A stretch of DNA of 64,000 nucleotides from Paramacrobiotus metropolitanus (GCF_019649055.1 NW_026570253.1:1178001-1242000); one strand, 5' to 3'. Positions 27,792 through 42,415 are shown, counted from the stretch's first letter. Numbers and translations are program-made. The notes: generated by a model from the letters alone, not told the origin.

Positions 27792-30700
27792 TTTCCGCCG
27801 CTGATATAACACTATTCTCTTCGATAAAATTATAGGATACTGTAAAATATATAAATGCTTGAACGTGTACAGCTGTGGATCGAATTACAATACATACATT
27901 TTTATTTCAAAGAACAGCCGGTGTTATGCAACTGACCTTCTTTAAAACAGCAAAAAGACTATATATAGGTGAACATGTGTTTTCCGATGACTAACGAACG
28001 CTGTAAAACAAAACCAGACCTTGCACTGCTTGAGCAGAATTATAAAGCAATAATATATAAAAAATTTAGCACCTAAGGTGTAATTAGAAAGTTTGGCATC
28101 GTACTCGGCAAAATCATTTATTTGTGCACATTGGGTTTTTTCTGCAATAGCTTTACTGCATTTGAACGAGATAATTCTTGTGGGCAGTGTATTTACGATC
28201 GTTGCAAGTAGTTTTTTAGGCAGAATTCATTGTAATTTGCATTGTTAAAGGTGAGAATTATGAACAAGCTCAAGAACTTGACCTGTTGCATAATATATGG
28301 AGCAGCGGTGTGCATTCGCAAGCGATCGATAATTCATGAGCCGATTCATTGCCACGAAAGGAGAAACGGATCTTTTTGCACGCGCGCTGCAGTAATGATA
28401 TTTACAAATGCACCCCGAACAAAAAACTCACAAATTGTGACTTATTCAGTTTCTACAAAATAACTCAAAAAATTGAAATGGTTCTTTTCATAACGGTAGA
28501 AAGAGATTGGCAGCTAAATTTATCGACGACATGATGCTCTAACAATAAATAGCAACAAGTGATACACATCTCATGTACCAACAAATCGATATCCGACTAT
28601 AAAAATTTCGTTGCTAATTATCTAATGATATCGCCGAAAGCTCTACAGTTTAACAGCGTTAAAGTGATTTTGAAAAATTAAAGCTTGCCGGTTCAACGAA
28701 CGCGCCACCTGTTAATTGCATCCAGACGTACGTACCGCACGTGTTTGACTCACTGCCAAATTGCCAATAAAGTGAGCAAGCATATTCTACGCCTATTATG
28801 ATGTTATTCCATAACCTAGTAGGTTATAGTTTTATATGGTAATTTATGCAATAAAAATTCCTGGGGTACCTTCAGCTACTGTACCTTGTTCTTGTTCACA
28901 CAAATAATGAAATAAAATTAGTTCATAAAAAAGAACTACGCGTACCATATTTACAACAGTATTGCATATATGAAGGAGCTGCGTACTGCACAGTGTGGAA
29001 TATATACTATATTATAAAATATTATAATTATTCAATTTTACTCCTTTGTAACGTCTCTTCATATGCAAAAAAAAAAGAAACAAAAAGAATAAACCAAAAT
29101 CTGAGCAATGTGGAATAAAACGCTATATGTAAATCTTATATTACGTATGTGTTGCAATACACCCTGATTAATTTGGATTGTTAACTGAAAGGCACCATGC
29201 AGTGGACAACCAAAATTTATGACAGGTTGTAAAGCGGACCGTTCTGTGGCGTCGGCGTTCCTACTTCCTAGCCTTTAACTCAAATGGACCTAAAAAATTT
29301 ATTTTATCACTTGTTTTCCGAGTATGATAAGGTCGTGATTGCGAAGGTCTTGAAAAATATTTCTATCCCGAATAGAGTACCACTCGAGTAGCAACTACCT
29401 ATAAGTTGCGCGTTGTTGCTTTTTTATACGAGTAAGTACGTATATGCACTAGTACCCAGCTGCAGTAGGCAGGAGTACTGTAGTATCTAGGAACAAGATC
29501 TATATCACAACAACCCCGTAACCTCTGGATCAGAAAACTACTACAGAGAAAGAGAAAAAACTGAAAACGCCATTCGATTCAGCACGGTTAAAAGCAGTGT
29601 CACATGCATTTTGATAATTTGATTCAAAAAAGATCAGCTCCTAACCGTCTCACAGATGCTGGTAGTGTAGTGGTGCCGGTAGAACGATAAATCTTGAGGT
29701 AAACTTGAAACAAATTAATTTTCGAAGTGTGGTTGCATAGAACGGAAAACCAATAATTTAATTTGTTCTAACTAAATACTATTAACACTGGATAAAAAAA
29801 TAAAATCTTATTTGCTTGAAAGATACTTATTAAGCCAACCCGTTTTATGTAAATCACTGCAGCTGACCTAAAACGAATGGACGTACGTACATCCGGACAT
29901 ATAAGTACAATGAACTCGTATTTTCTAGATCAGGTAAAACTGTCGACATGGGGTCATATTTCGTCAGAATTACGGTTTAACAAAACTTCGAAGTTCAACT
30001 TCGTGACGGGTCGACATCGTTCGTGTACGACTTGGTGGCGGTGACGAAATGGCGGGTCATCATCATCCTTACAAGAAAACGGAAAGATGACCTTTAAGTG
30101 GCGCCGATTGCCGGCAGTTACAGTTTACATAGTTTGGGAAAGGCTGGCACGGTCGGCAGCGATTGTGGCCGAAAGCTGACAACGGTGGGAGTTACACGAT
30201 CGCGTTCAAGCAGTACAGCGCAAGGTCATCGCAAGAGCTTATTAAAAAGCACACAAAGCAAGATTCAGCGAGCAAAGCAAGCTGATGGTCAAGATGCGCA
30301 TAAGCGCGGGGCAAGCGCGGAAGGCGCGGCGGAGCAAATATAAATTCGCAAGATTCGGAGCAAGCTGCAGCAAGACTAATCGCGAGATGTGGTCGGTAAA
30401 AGTAGGAAAATAAGGGTTCTGATCTTCATTAGCACAACAACCAACAAACAGTACCAGAAAGGCAATTACACTCCTACTGGCGGTACAATTTAATTTCTAT
30501 CGCAATAATAATATTTCTGTCCCAATATCACTGTTTTTGAAATCTGGAAGCACCGAAGCGATAACGATCATAACGATAATGATGACGTCATGTGGAAATA
30601 TTAAATTATTTTAGCTAATAGCTTAAAACTATTACTACTACTGTATACTATTGTATTGTAAGTATACTATTTTATTGTTCATTAATAGTATTGTGTGCTA

Positions 30701-31117
30701 CAGTAAATAAAAAAATCGCACTACCATCCCATCAATTGTACGGAGGCGGCGGTTACCTGCTGTTTCGTTTATCATCTTTCCAATGTTTACGAATTCTCCA
30801 TTTTCAGAGCAGGATTATGCTTCGTACCGTATATTTTGATGTCGTCACTCGTGACGAAAACTTTTGGAGCATATCATTCTGCAGATGAACGATACGAATA
30901 ATGTCGATGATTATGTATCTTTCTGGTTTTATCAAAATCTCTCCTGTCTTATCAGTTTTACTGATGTGCTATGATTTATCATTTCTCTGGTAGATCGCAC
31001 GATGGATGCCCTGACTGAGTAGGGTGATGTTTTGCAGATTCGCACTGAACTACTGTACAGTTCAGCTCCTGGTTCGAAAGCTCTTCTGACTTAAAGAACG
31101 CCGTTATCGTAGACGCT
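27792..31117. other. Gene-poor AT-rich spacer upstream of CLIP
   Basis: About 3.3 kb without a supported gene. The stretch around 30000-30400 is richer in GC and open in one plus-strand frame (30098-30343, low-complexity, no known domain), so it may be the promoter or an untranslated first exon of the CLIP gene. The rest shows only short random frames. Confidence 0.4.
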
Positions 31118-34100
31118 ATGGATTCTAAACTTCCAAATTCAGGTTCCCAGTCGGGACTACGACCTGCGGGCCTTCCAAGTGCAGCACAGCAGCGAGGTAA
31201 TTCACTGCTTTAATGAACAGCGAGTCGAGTTGGTGGATTTGAGTTGGTTTTGGAAATTGCATTTCACCCTGTCATCTGCTGATGTGGTACTCCTTTTCGT
31301 GTTATGGTATCACACAGTTCATCTTTTGCCTGTAAAATGTATTATTTTAATGTGTTTTTGTTTATTTAATTTATGGCCTTTTCATCTTTTGCTTTGAAGG
31401 AGTTACGTAATTTGCGCGCTAATATAATCCGTACTGTTATGTGAACAGTAAACAAACGCCGAAAAAGTGCAAGTCCGAAAATGAGAGCATTTATGCAGGT
31501 GTTGTCAACCTGATTGATGGGAAATTAAATTTATTGCAGCTCCTCCCGTAATAGCGCCTGCGTCTCCCCGTCCAGTTCCAACTGGTTCCATTCCTGCTCC
31601 TGGACAGCTGAAGAAAGCAGGTATAAATTACGCAGCGCATTGCAGACTTTGCTGCGCCGTTTTGTTAAATTTAATGCACTTTGGCAGTCTCTTACTTGTG
31701 AAGCCAGTTTCACATACATCGCATTATTTGATATCTTTAAATTGATATCGTTTCTCATTTTTTATTCGGAAAGAAACTCTTTCTGTGCCACTTCAGTGTT
31801 GTGTTGCTTTCAGCGTTCGGAACTGACAACGAGTTTAATCACGGAAACTTAGCCACTTTGACACTAATGTATCTGTTTAAGAGTGTTTGATAATTAATGT
31901 GAAATTTAAACCTAATTATCACATGGTAACAGAAAATAATCTAAAATGAGGCGGATCGAGTCATTCGAGTGTAGCTTTTTTGGCGGCTGTCTTGAAAGTG
32001 ATTCGATTATGGTTTATTTTAGTTACGATTAGTACGCGCATTTTCTAGGCTCCGTTCACTTCACGGTGGATACGGAAGGTTTCATCGTGGGCGATCGGGT
32101 GTGGGTGCACGGGACGAAAGCGGGAAAAATTCAGTTTATCGGTGAGACGAAATTCGCCCCGGGTGAATGGGCTGGGATTGTGCTAGATGAACCAACCGGG
32201 AAGAACGACGGCTCCGTCAACGGTGTGCGCTACTTTCAGTGCGAAGCGAACCGCGGTGTATTTGTCCGGTACGATTATAAATGCGTGTTTATTGTGGTTA
32301 AATTCTGCGCTTTGTTTTATCCGTCGTTTTAAGAAGTGTGTCAACTGTTTGGTTGTGTCTCATATAGATTACACAAACTCTCACGAGTACCACTCAGCCC
32401 GGAAGAAATTGAGACACTGAAGATGCAGAAATTATCCGCGGCCACCTCAGTGGCATCCATCATCTCCGCCGTGGATGCTGAATTTAAATCACCGGACAGC
32501 AGTTTAACCGGGGTCAACAAGAGCACCGAACCGGGCAGTTCTGTCGCTGGTTGGTGCTGTCTGCATGTCAATTTGCTGTGTGAAACGGATTATGTTTTGG
32601 TTAATCTCTTTGATTATGCTGTGTGTGCGGTGCAGGAGGAGATGTAACAAATGCGGCTGACATGAAAGTTGGTGATCGTGTGTGGCTAAGCGGAGATCGT
32701 GCGGGCATTGTGAGATTTGTTGGGAAACCGCATTTTCAAGATGGTATTTGGGTTGGAGTTGAGCTGGACGAAGCCAAAGGGAAAAACGACGGAAGCGTCG
32801 AAGGAAAACGGTAAGTGCTAGTATTTTTTGCAGTAAGGGCTACCTTCGGTTTTATTTTAATATCTGTGGGTATCCAGCTTTTTTTCTAGATTTTACAGTC
32901 AGAATTGAATGTTTTTGCTTGTGTTACTGGGTTTTGAGTTTGACTTACCTCTCTTCAGCTGATCTTATTTTGCGAAAGAAATAAGAGGGGCGATTAGCTG
33001 TTAACTAACCGCAGAAAGTACGTATATGTTTGCTTTCGCGCAGGTATTTCACTTGTCCAGCAAACCACGGAGTGATGGCTCCTATTGCAAAAGTATCCAA
33101 AGGTTCCTCCGGTGCCGCTCTTCCGCCGTTCACTCCTGGAAAACTAAAGCGGAGTCCATCCCAAGAGTCTTTACATTCTAATTTTTCCATTCAGTCCACT
33201 GCATCCCGGCGTTCATCAGCCATGCGCATGGGAACGAGTGCTTTGAGTCCCTCCACCATTGCCGTAGGACGGACAGGAACAGGGACGGCAGCAGATATTA
33301 TTAAGGCACACCAGGAGAAGGATGCTTTGATTGTTGCAATGACCAAAGAACGCGATTTGGCCAAGAAAGAACTGGCGGCCAAGTTGGGCAATGAAATGCA
33401 GGTAAGGAAGCATATCGCTGGCATACGTACAAATTATTGCTTTTTCAGTTTTCATTGATGAACGAGTAATACTGTACCAACAGTGGCATCCCCAAAGACC
33501 GTAGTAGGAAACAGGAGGGAATGAAATAAAATTATGGTATTTTTCTTGCACATTTACCGATTTACGGGGGTTTTAACTTTACTGGCGATAACTTTTTTGT
33601 AATTGTAAGACTTTGCTTTTCTGATATTTTCTGCCACACTGACTATTTTCTTGGAATTTACAGATGCACACGGAAATCCAAAAGCTTCAGGAGCAGTACA
33701 TGGGAGCTTTATCAAATCAAGATGCTCGAATTGCCGATATGTCAGAAAATATAAAAAAGTTGAACGCGGAGAAGGATCAGCTAAGGGAGCAGCTGGATGA
33801 CGAGAAAAAGTAAGTCCTGTATTCAGGTATTTCTAATTTTATTGAATTCTTATATCAGCCATGGCTAAACATGTAAGACAGGAAAAACATCTTAAATCAT
33901 AACCATTAAAAAAATTTTTTTTTCCGATTTTCTTGGGCAAGTGCCTTACAACTGTGGGTTTGACCTTTACATTGTTGAGAAAAACCGTTGTTAAGAAAAG
34001 CTGTTGATCTGCGTTCGCATTATTCTCCCGATCGTTCGACCGAAAAATGGCATCTTTCTAGCTGTTTCTGTTTGAAATATACTGATTGAAATTATGGTTG

Positions 34101-37100
34101 TTTATTTAAACGCTGAACGGGCTCTGTTGAACTAGGAAAGTTGAGGATCTTCAGTTTCGACTGGAAGAAGAACTCATGGCAAAGGACAGTGAAGCCGAAT
34201 TGGAAACAAAGAAGCTGATTGATAGAAAATCGAGGTATATTAATTTTTGTACCGCAATGCACAAATTTTGCTTATCGGCATTCAGTTTGAGACTGCTGCA
34301 CTTGGAATCCAGCACGCGTGAGAACGTTATTGTGTGAAGTTATGAATTCGATACTAGAAATATGTTTGGCATGTCCTCAGGTGTTTTTCCTGTTTTAGTG
34401 AAATTGATTCATTGAAAGGAGATATTAGCCGACTAAATCAAGAAATGGAGACTTTGCGGCAAGTGATTCAGGATAAAGATTTGGAAGTTGACCGATGGAG
34501 AACCGCGGTTGACGCTTCGAAACTGGAAGCTGCTGATATGGTTGACGAACGGGATCGCACTGTAAGAAGAAAAAGCTTACTGTTCCTGTACACTGAAATT
34601 GTTTGTCGAATTTGCTGTTTATGGTTAAGTAATTTCCGCTTAAAGTATTTTTAATGAACTTCGGTAATTATCTTACTTACTCTACTTCGGTTACCGTGTG
34701 ATACAAGTTTCTTGGTTTGGATGTGTTTAGTCTTTTGAAGTTGCGGATTTACGACGACAACTGCGTGATGTCAGTGAAAAATATCGGCAGGAGAACGAGA
34801 CATTTCAGCAGAGCATGAGAAGTAAAGACGCGCTAGAGCAGGAACTAAATCTGCAGCTTGAATGTGTAAGCAGAACTTTCGGTGAATCCATGGTGCACCA
34901 TGTTGTTCTGGTTTCGATTAGTCCTGCTTTGGTGAATTTGTTACGGTACTGATTGAAGGCGAGAGCGGAACTGGAGGATTACCGACGACGACAGAGCGCC
35001 GTATCCTCCAGTAAGCTTGAGGAAAATTCAAATTTGCAAGTGATTATTGACGATCTAAAGCGCGATAATACATCCCAACAGGTGCACATTCAAGAACTGA
35101 CCAAGTACGCCGTAACATAAAAATTTCTTGGGGTTCGTTTGGTTCATTAAATTTAAATTTTTCCAGTGATTTACACGGACTGCGGGAGGAACGAAATCTT
35201 TTGAAAAACACCTGTGATACGCTAGAGAGAAATGCTCAAAGCCGCCGTAGTGCCTTAACGACTGTTTTTCGCGATGTGGGACACTGTGCGCCCGAGGTAC
35301 TTCATTAGTTTTATTGTATACGATTGAAAATTTTTATGACATTGTGTTTGGGAATAATGTTTATTACTGTAGAGTTTATTACTGTTTATTACTAATTGGT
35401 TTATTACTGTACACAGTCAGTAAAACAGCACGATTTAACAGATACATTAACGGTATGACTTGGTTGCATGTGAATGCGAACGTGCATTTTGTTCTTGGGG
35501 CACTTGGTTTCTTGTCCCTGGAAACATTAAATGTGTAATTCTGTTTCTTTTCTGTAGTTAATAATTCGTAAATTTTATTGCACGCAGAAAGAAGACGAAG
35601 AAATTCCAGCTTTATTGGCTTTACTTTCTGACGTCCGGAGCAAAGCAGCTGCAACAAGTGATAACTTGAAAACCCAGTTAGCAGAGGCAGAAAGGGCATT
35701 ATCAGAGGTAAACTTTATATTCTTGTTGTCAAAATTTTGGTACACGTACGTTTGTTATTTGCAGCTACGATTAGGTAATGCTCAGCTGGATTCGGAACGC
35801 GGGGCTTTACAGAAACGCTTAGCAGAGGCCACCGATAGTTTAGCTTCGACGGAAAAAATGTTATTGGGTGCGAACAAAGAAAAAGAAGACTTGTTGAGGT
35901 ACGAAGTTTAAAACTGTAAGTAACGGAGCTCTTGTAATCATTCCCGATTGCGATGCTCTTCTGAAATTGTGACCGAAGTCCTCCATTGCGATGATATTTC
36001 TGTAGTTCTTCATTGAACCCTCTAATTTTTATTTTTTCACATTGGATTATAAAGTTAGTTATGTGGCTAAAATATTGCCATATTGCTTCAAATGGCACAG
36101 ATAAAAATAATAGGGAAACTTACTTTTGGGACACCCTTTGCAGCTAGCTACTCTATTAGTTTTCATTCTGTTACAAAGCTTGCCATCAGATATTTGGATT
36201 AGCACTTCAGATATTGATGATCTTGATCTGTCTGTTACTCTTGTAGATTGTTTGCGTTATGCTGGTAATTCTGGCCCGCTTACCGCTTTCGGTTATCTTT
36301 CGGTTTTTTAGCCCGCTTTCGGTTATCTTGCACTGGTTCTCGCAGTTGCTGTTTTTATTCATAATGTGATCGTATTGTTTGTAGGTCGATTAAGAATTCG
36401 GAAACCAAAAATGAGGAGGTTCTACTGGAAAGTGAAAAGATTCTCAAGGATCACGTGCACGAAGCCAAGCGACTGTTGGAGGACAAGTCAAGGTCAGAAT
36501 AACCTTAATATGTAATTCGTTCGCTTTCTCCGTAATGTGGTTTCTAGGGAAGTGGAATCGCTGGCTTATCAGTTGTCCGAACTAAGCGTTGAGCTTGGAA
36601 GTTTGAAAAGTGCCCATCAAGAATTGGTCCAGCGTTCCCAGTCCGATTTATCCCATGTTAATTCTGATCGGCAAGAGGAAGTGGAGCGCCTGATGCAAAA
36701 GCACGCATTTGAGGTTTGATTGACTTGTAACATGCGAATGTTGCCATCGAAACTGTCAGGCTGAGTACATTACATGCTGTGTTGTTCATCACTACAGATT
36801 GGAGTGCTTAAACGTGACTTCGAGCAACAGAACTCAGCATTACGGGAACGCCTGACCACTGTGGAGAGTGAACTGCAGACGGCTTTGACGGAAAAAGTTA
36901 GTCTAAACGGAGAAATTGGTCGAGTACGCATCTGCTCATCATTTGGTGGAAATTATGTCATCCCTTCGCAGTGATACGATGGGTTCTTGCTGCTGTATTG
37001 CAGTTTATTGGTGTGCTCAACGAAAAGGACGCCGAATTGAAGGAGGCCCGCGAACAGATTGAGCGAACGATCGCTGAAACTCTAGCACAACATCATGAAG

Positions 37101-40100
37101 AAAAAAATAGAATCTACGGTGAATTGGTCCAGGAGAAAGAGTACGGGTTGAACAGAACTTTATATATATTCCATAACTATCATAATTATGGCGAATATTT
37201 AGCTGGTGCTTGTTTTCAGGAAATTTGCTATTTTGGAAGAGCAGCTGGCCGCCGTAACTTTGCTTGAAAAAGAAAAAAATGCCAGTTTGGAGGCAACAGC
37301 TGCTAATCTGGAAGTGAAAGAACGGTGCGTAATACGGACCTGATTATATCAAAATGTCGCTCTTCCTTGTGAGATGCGCTTGAACCGCTCACATTAGTGC
37401 CGTTACCCGTTAGAATGCGATTACCCGCGTTATCCGTTTAATGGCATTCAGATTCGGCTTTTGTTTGCTGCAAAAGAAACTGGAATTGTTAGAATGATGC
37501 AATTTTTTAAATACAGACTGATTGACTGATAACAGGTGAAAAGGAACTCATGACATAAATCATAACGCCTCGTATCATTACCGTAACCTGGTACCAGTAT
37601 CAGTAACAACATTAACAGAGTAGTACTACGCGTATCCCAAATTTGAACTAAAGCTCTGTACTTCAGTAATGTCCGGTAATGTTGGAATATCTATATAATG
37701 GAAAAAAAAAATTATTTTTATAGAGATTTTGCGATTTTACGACAAACTGCTGATGAACTGGCTCAGAGATGCACAAAGCTTGAACAGGACTCGGAACAGG
37801 CACAGTCGGCCTATGCGGAGCAAATGATGCGAGCGGAAGTGCGGCGGGAGGAAGATATACGGGTGTTAACAACCGAGAAGAACAGCATGGTTAGTTAGTA
37901 CTTCACCTTTTTTACGCTTGGCGAATCACTTATACTGTACAGATACGTACGAAGCATTTTCAGTAATTGTGTTCTTTTTGTAATCATTATTATTATCGAA
38001 TCCCAGTAGCTAGCACATTCAGATGGAGATATCTTATCGTTCTCGTAAAAATTTAGAACTTTGTAAAGGAGAATGTTATAATGGGTTTCATCTTCGAAAA
38101 ATGAGCAGAATACGCAGTCAAAAAATTGTCACGGAGTACGCAGAAGGGTAAAACCATAGTGAAGGCGCTGCATTGCGGTCTTGAAAAATAAAAAATTGGT
38201 GTAAAAATGATGAGGACAGTGCCGCTTTTGCAAAACCGCCATCTTCGACTCCTTATACCACCGTTATTTAATAGTTTTAAAAGTGTTTAACTACGATTTT
38301 AATGTTTTAACGTTTCTGTGTTAGGTTGACAAGATCTCTAATTTGGAGGAGCAGATTCAGTTGCTGAGCTCCACATCCTTGACAGAAACTGAGACGATGC
38401 GCACGGAATTTCTCGACAAAATCAACCTGTTACAGTCGGTTGTAGTGGAGAAGAATGCGCTTCTGGAATCTACTTCACAAGAATTAGGTGCTTCCAAATC
38501 GACGGTGGTGTCGATGAACGAAGAAATATCCCGGCTAAAAAAGATGATGGAAGCATGCGATGTGGAATATAATGCCGCCAAAGGGGAGCTGGATTCGCTG
38601 ACCAAACAGTGTCAAGCTAACGAGGAAATTATTTCAGCCATTAATGCTGATAAAGCTTCGCTGGTGGTGGTTTTAGAGCAAAAGGACAAGTAAGAAAAAT
38701 GGGTGTAAATTTTATAGAATTTTCGTTTCTGTTATTTATATCTTTTATGTTTAGGGAATTGCAAGATCTCGCTGGTGATTTGGCTAAAGCCAAAGACATC
38801 AATAGTCTACTGAAGAACGATCTGGACTTGGCTGGTGCATCGTTCGAAAAGCAGCTGGCAGTTGCTCAAGAACGTGCAGGGGAACTGCAGACGAGCGTTG
38901 ACACTGAAAGGAATTCTTTGGTGAGTTTGCTTGCCAGTTTACGATGAATGGACTTTTATTTTTGCATTTTTTTTGCTAGATGGATCGAATTAAAACGCTG
39001 GAAAATCAGTTGTCTGACACGGTGACGGAAAATACAGCCAAACTGGAAGCCGAACACAGTGATTTCCGGCATAAACTAAATACACTGGAAACGGAACTCG
39101 CTGCCAAGACTTCGGCGCTCTTGGCGTCAGGAAACGATATTCTGTTCCTCAAAGCGGAAATTCAGAAATCGCAGCACGAAGTCGCGCGGTTAAGCACTCT
39201 GCTCCAAGAATCTGAACAGAATCTCACCGTGAAATTAGAAAACATCAAGCAGTTGGACCGTGATCGGACAGATTCTGAAAATAAGTTAACAAACTTAGAA
39301 AAGACATTGCAGCTGTTAGAAAACAATTTGAAGCAGCATAATGTCGGCTTAGAGCAGGCAAATCAGACGATTGTCGAATTAGAAAGCGACAAGGTTTCGT
39401 TAAGCGATGTTATTTTAAGCTTGAAATCGGATTTGGTTTCGGCGAGCGATCTGGGGAAATTGCTAAGTGAAGCCAGGGATGAGCTGGCGATCGTGCAACA
39501 GGCAAAAAGCGCTGCCGAAGCGAGAATTCAGGAGCTGGAAGCGATTGCGGGGAAGGTCGGGTCGTTGGAAACCACTGTCCACGATCAGTCGGTCAAGTTG
39601 ACATCTTCCGATCTCAGACTGTCTTCGATGGAATCGGAGATATTCCAATCACAGAGTGCGGTCACAGAAATTACCACGGCGTTATCCGTGGCTAAAGAAG
39701 CCATCGTTCGTACAGAAGCGGAACGGGAAAAACTCCAGAACGATAACGTTAAATTGACTGAGCGACTGAATGACGCCGAGCAGGCACTCAAAGAAATGGA
39801 TGCATTGAAAGAAGCAGTGGCTACTGTTTCTGTAGTGAGGGACCAAGTTGAGAAGATTTCTCAAGAGAAAGTGACACTGGAGACGCAGGTCTGGGAGATA
39901 AACCAACGGGCTGCGGAGCAGAAGAATGTGATACAGAATTTGGAAAGTGAACTGTTGAATGTGCGGAAAAATGCGGAACAGGAAATTGCTGAGATGAAAG
40001 AACGAGACCTGCGGCAGCAGAAGCTGGTTGAAGAGCTGGAAAATGAGTTAGTGGAGATGAGGAAGAATGCCGCAGGGGTAATTGGCGGGGAAGTCGAATC

Positions 40101-41682
40101 GGCACAGGATGTCCATTTGGCCAGTCAAAGGTTGGTGTTGATTGGCATTATGTTTGTTTGCCTAACAACTTACCGTGAACTCGTTCATTAACCGGTAAAA
40201 TTGGGGCTCGTTACTGGCTTGTAACATTCACTGACGCTATCTTATAACAGTTTTACTCTATTATTATTTTTTGTTTGGTTTTACTTAATGTTTGGCATGA
40301 CTAACTAATGCGTTTATTAATTTTCTTGGAAACTATATTTTGCTTTCTTTTTCAGTTCGAATTCTCCATCGACGTGTGTTCAGATTCAGTAGCGGAATTA
40401 TTTTTATTATTTTTTACATATTTCTTGTGATGATTCACAAAGGTGCCGATATTTTAATTTTCTCATGGGAGTTTCTGAGTAAAACTGTAGTTTTTTTTGA
40501 CGACGATTCTGTCGCATTGTAAGCTGTATTCGGTTGGGTCTTAAACTTCAGAGGATTTAATAACTCAAGAATTTACAATTATACAACCCTATCTTTCCTC
40601 CAAACTATCTTTGTGTCCTTTCTGTATTATGAGTCTGGGAAGGGATTCTAGGTTGAAAGTTGGTGAGTAGAGCTTCCTGTCGTGTTGTTATGGTTATGTG
40701 CCCTCTGTTCTTCCTGGTGTTTTTTTGTTACGTATTTATTGTTTGCTTCGACGTGGTGTAGCTTACCAAGTTTTTCTTTGTAGATCTATTGATGAGCTGC
40801 TTTCGGCGGAGTTGGAGCGGGTGCAGAGTGAAGTGGAATTTCATCGTCGCTTGATCGAGCAGCGGGACGGGGAAATCTCTCGTATGAAGTTGCACCAGCG
40901 AGACATTGTTGATCAGAAGAACTCCGAGATTGCGCAGATTGAGAAGAAGGTCTTCGACGCGGAAAGTGCTCTGCGTAAAGAAAAGCTACAGAAATTAGCA
41001 TTGAGCACATCTTCCTCATCCGCAGTCTCCGCTGGTGATAATAACGAATTCCAAGCACGTTGTTTTCTTTTGTTTATTATCTTTTGAATGAAAAGAGACT
41101 AACCGGCAGTTGTTTGCAGGTACAACTCTTAAACTCTATCATCGCTGAGCAGCAAACAAAACTGATGGATATGGAAAAGAAATTAAAAGCCTTAACGCCT
41201 AAACCGTCCGCTTCCGGCTTGGCCGACGTGCCGCCAGCTGAGCCAGCCGTTGCGTGAGTATCTTAGAAGTTACACACGGAAAAGTTCTAAATTCTGAGTT
41301 GTGTCACTTGGAAAGTTTTTAATTTTTGTGCTTTTTGAAGTTGTTTTGTTGAAAGTGCAGTAATAAAAACTGAATAATTAGAAAATATCGCATTTAGTGG
41401 AAGAAAGTTTGCAAATTACTGTGTTTTGTCAGACCCAAGCGCCGCCCAATCCGTTTATACTGCGCTCAGTGCGAGCAGTTCGACGAACATGACACCGCCG
41501 AATGTCCCAAACGCCACACTTCCCCGGAGCGCAAACCGAAGCCTAAAGTGGCGCGCCCGGTGCGCAAATATTGTGAAGAATGTGAAAAGTTCGACCTGCA
41601 TGAAACGACCGACTGTCCCGCTTGGATCAAGAAGCACCCGCCTCGTGTTCCTCTCAAGCCGACTGGTTTGGTACCTCTATAA
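31118..41682 (+). CDS. CLIP-170/CLIP-190 family microtubule plus-end protein
   Basis: Cytoplasmic linker that tracks growing microtubule ends. Twenty-five exons, all in phase, give 1743 residues. Exons: 31118-31196, 32049-32268, 32368-32549, 32636-32810, 33044-33401, 33664-33809, 34136-34234, 34399-34561, 34731-34865, 34959-35104, 35167-35296, 35588-35707, 35765-35898, 36385-36492, 36548-36713, 36798-36923, 37004-37140, 37220-37324, 37724-37889, 38325-38689, 38755-38920, 38980-40130, 40784-41054, 41120-41253, 41433-41682. Two CAP-Gly domains (about 35-100 and 165-240) carry the groove motif GKNDGSV. A Ser-rich basic segment follows, then about 1,300 residues of heptad coiled coil. Two zinc knuckles (C-x2-C-x5-H-x4-C, at about 1671-1685 and 1708-1722) match the human spacing. 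Intron 41055-41119 is GC-AG. The C-terminus is GLVPL, lacking the terminal acidic-aromatic motif of vertebrate CLIP-170. Alternative exons in the 653-base intron after 40130 are possible. Confidence 0.93.
31531..31758 (-). CDS. Possible nested small protein, unknown function
   Basis: A 75-residue intronless frame from an ATG to TAA, antisense inside the first intron of the CLIP gene. The peptide is hydrophilic and helix-prone ([20 protein letters not shown], then [15 protein letters not shown]), unlike random translation of nearby AT-rich DNA. I do not recognise the family. It could also be an exon of a larger gene or chance. Composition and position are all that can be said. Confidence 0.35.
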   Translation of the reverse strand: MRNDINLKISNNAMYVKLASQVRDCQSALNLTKRRSKVCNALRNLYLLSSAVQEQEWNQLELDGETQALLREELQ

Positions 41683-42415
41683 AACCGACCTCTTCAGCCA
41701 GTTTGACAGACCTTGCATGTTTATGACTCTAGAGAACCAGGATATTATGCTATTTTTTTGTGTAGATCTGGTGTGTTATTTATTTTCCAATGCTCAAGAT
41801 TATAACTCTGTACAGTGTGTGTTTTTATAAGACATTGTGTGTTGCTTGTGACAGAGTTTTGTCGTTTGTTTCTCCTAGTCTCTTGTATCGTAGTCAGTGG
41901 TGCGAATTCTAAGACATACATCAATATGTAAATCCTTTAAAGGGCAGAGAAATTTGTGATGCGTTGTTGCAAATCAAAACGGCCAGTCTAATTACACGAG
42001 GGTGGCACTGCTTTCCTAATTGTGTGAGGATTGATCAGCATTAATGCAGCAGAGAATGTTACTTGTATTAATCATTATCACATTATGGCGGTCCGAAACA
42101 GCTTGCGGATTGGCAACGGGCGTCAGTGCGAGCATGATAGTACAATACTAGGTACATCAGAACGCAAACGTTACAAACATTAACGAATTCTAACAGTTGG
42201 AACAAACTTCGATAAACTGGATGAGCTTATATATTTTTCTTTTCAAATTTGATCGCTTCGTTGAGTAACCGTACGTTGAGTTTATTCCGGTTCCCGAACA
42301 ATTGGGTTCCAATGTTTAGAAGCAAATTAAATCGTTCGTTACATAGTTACACTTACAGTACGTAAAAACCAGCGCCTATCATTCTCCACAACAATAAATA
42401 AAAAAATAAAACAAA
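41683..42415. other. Convergent 3' spacer, CLIP/TMEM94
   Basis: About 730 bases between the convergent stop codons of CLIP (+) and TMEM94 (-). AATAAA hexamers lie near 42392-42410, possibly serving the plus-strand CLIP transcript. No gene is seen. Confidence 0.45.

Noticed and set aside
30098-30343. 81-codon plus-strand frame and a short upstream MAGHHHPYKK peptide
   Set aside because: The second looked briefly like a small mitochondrial subunit but stops after 13 codons with no splice donor; the first is low complexity.
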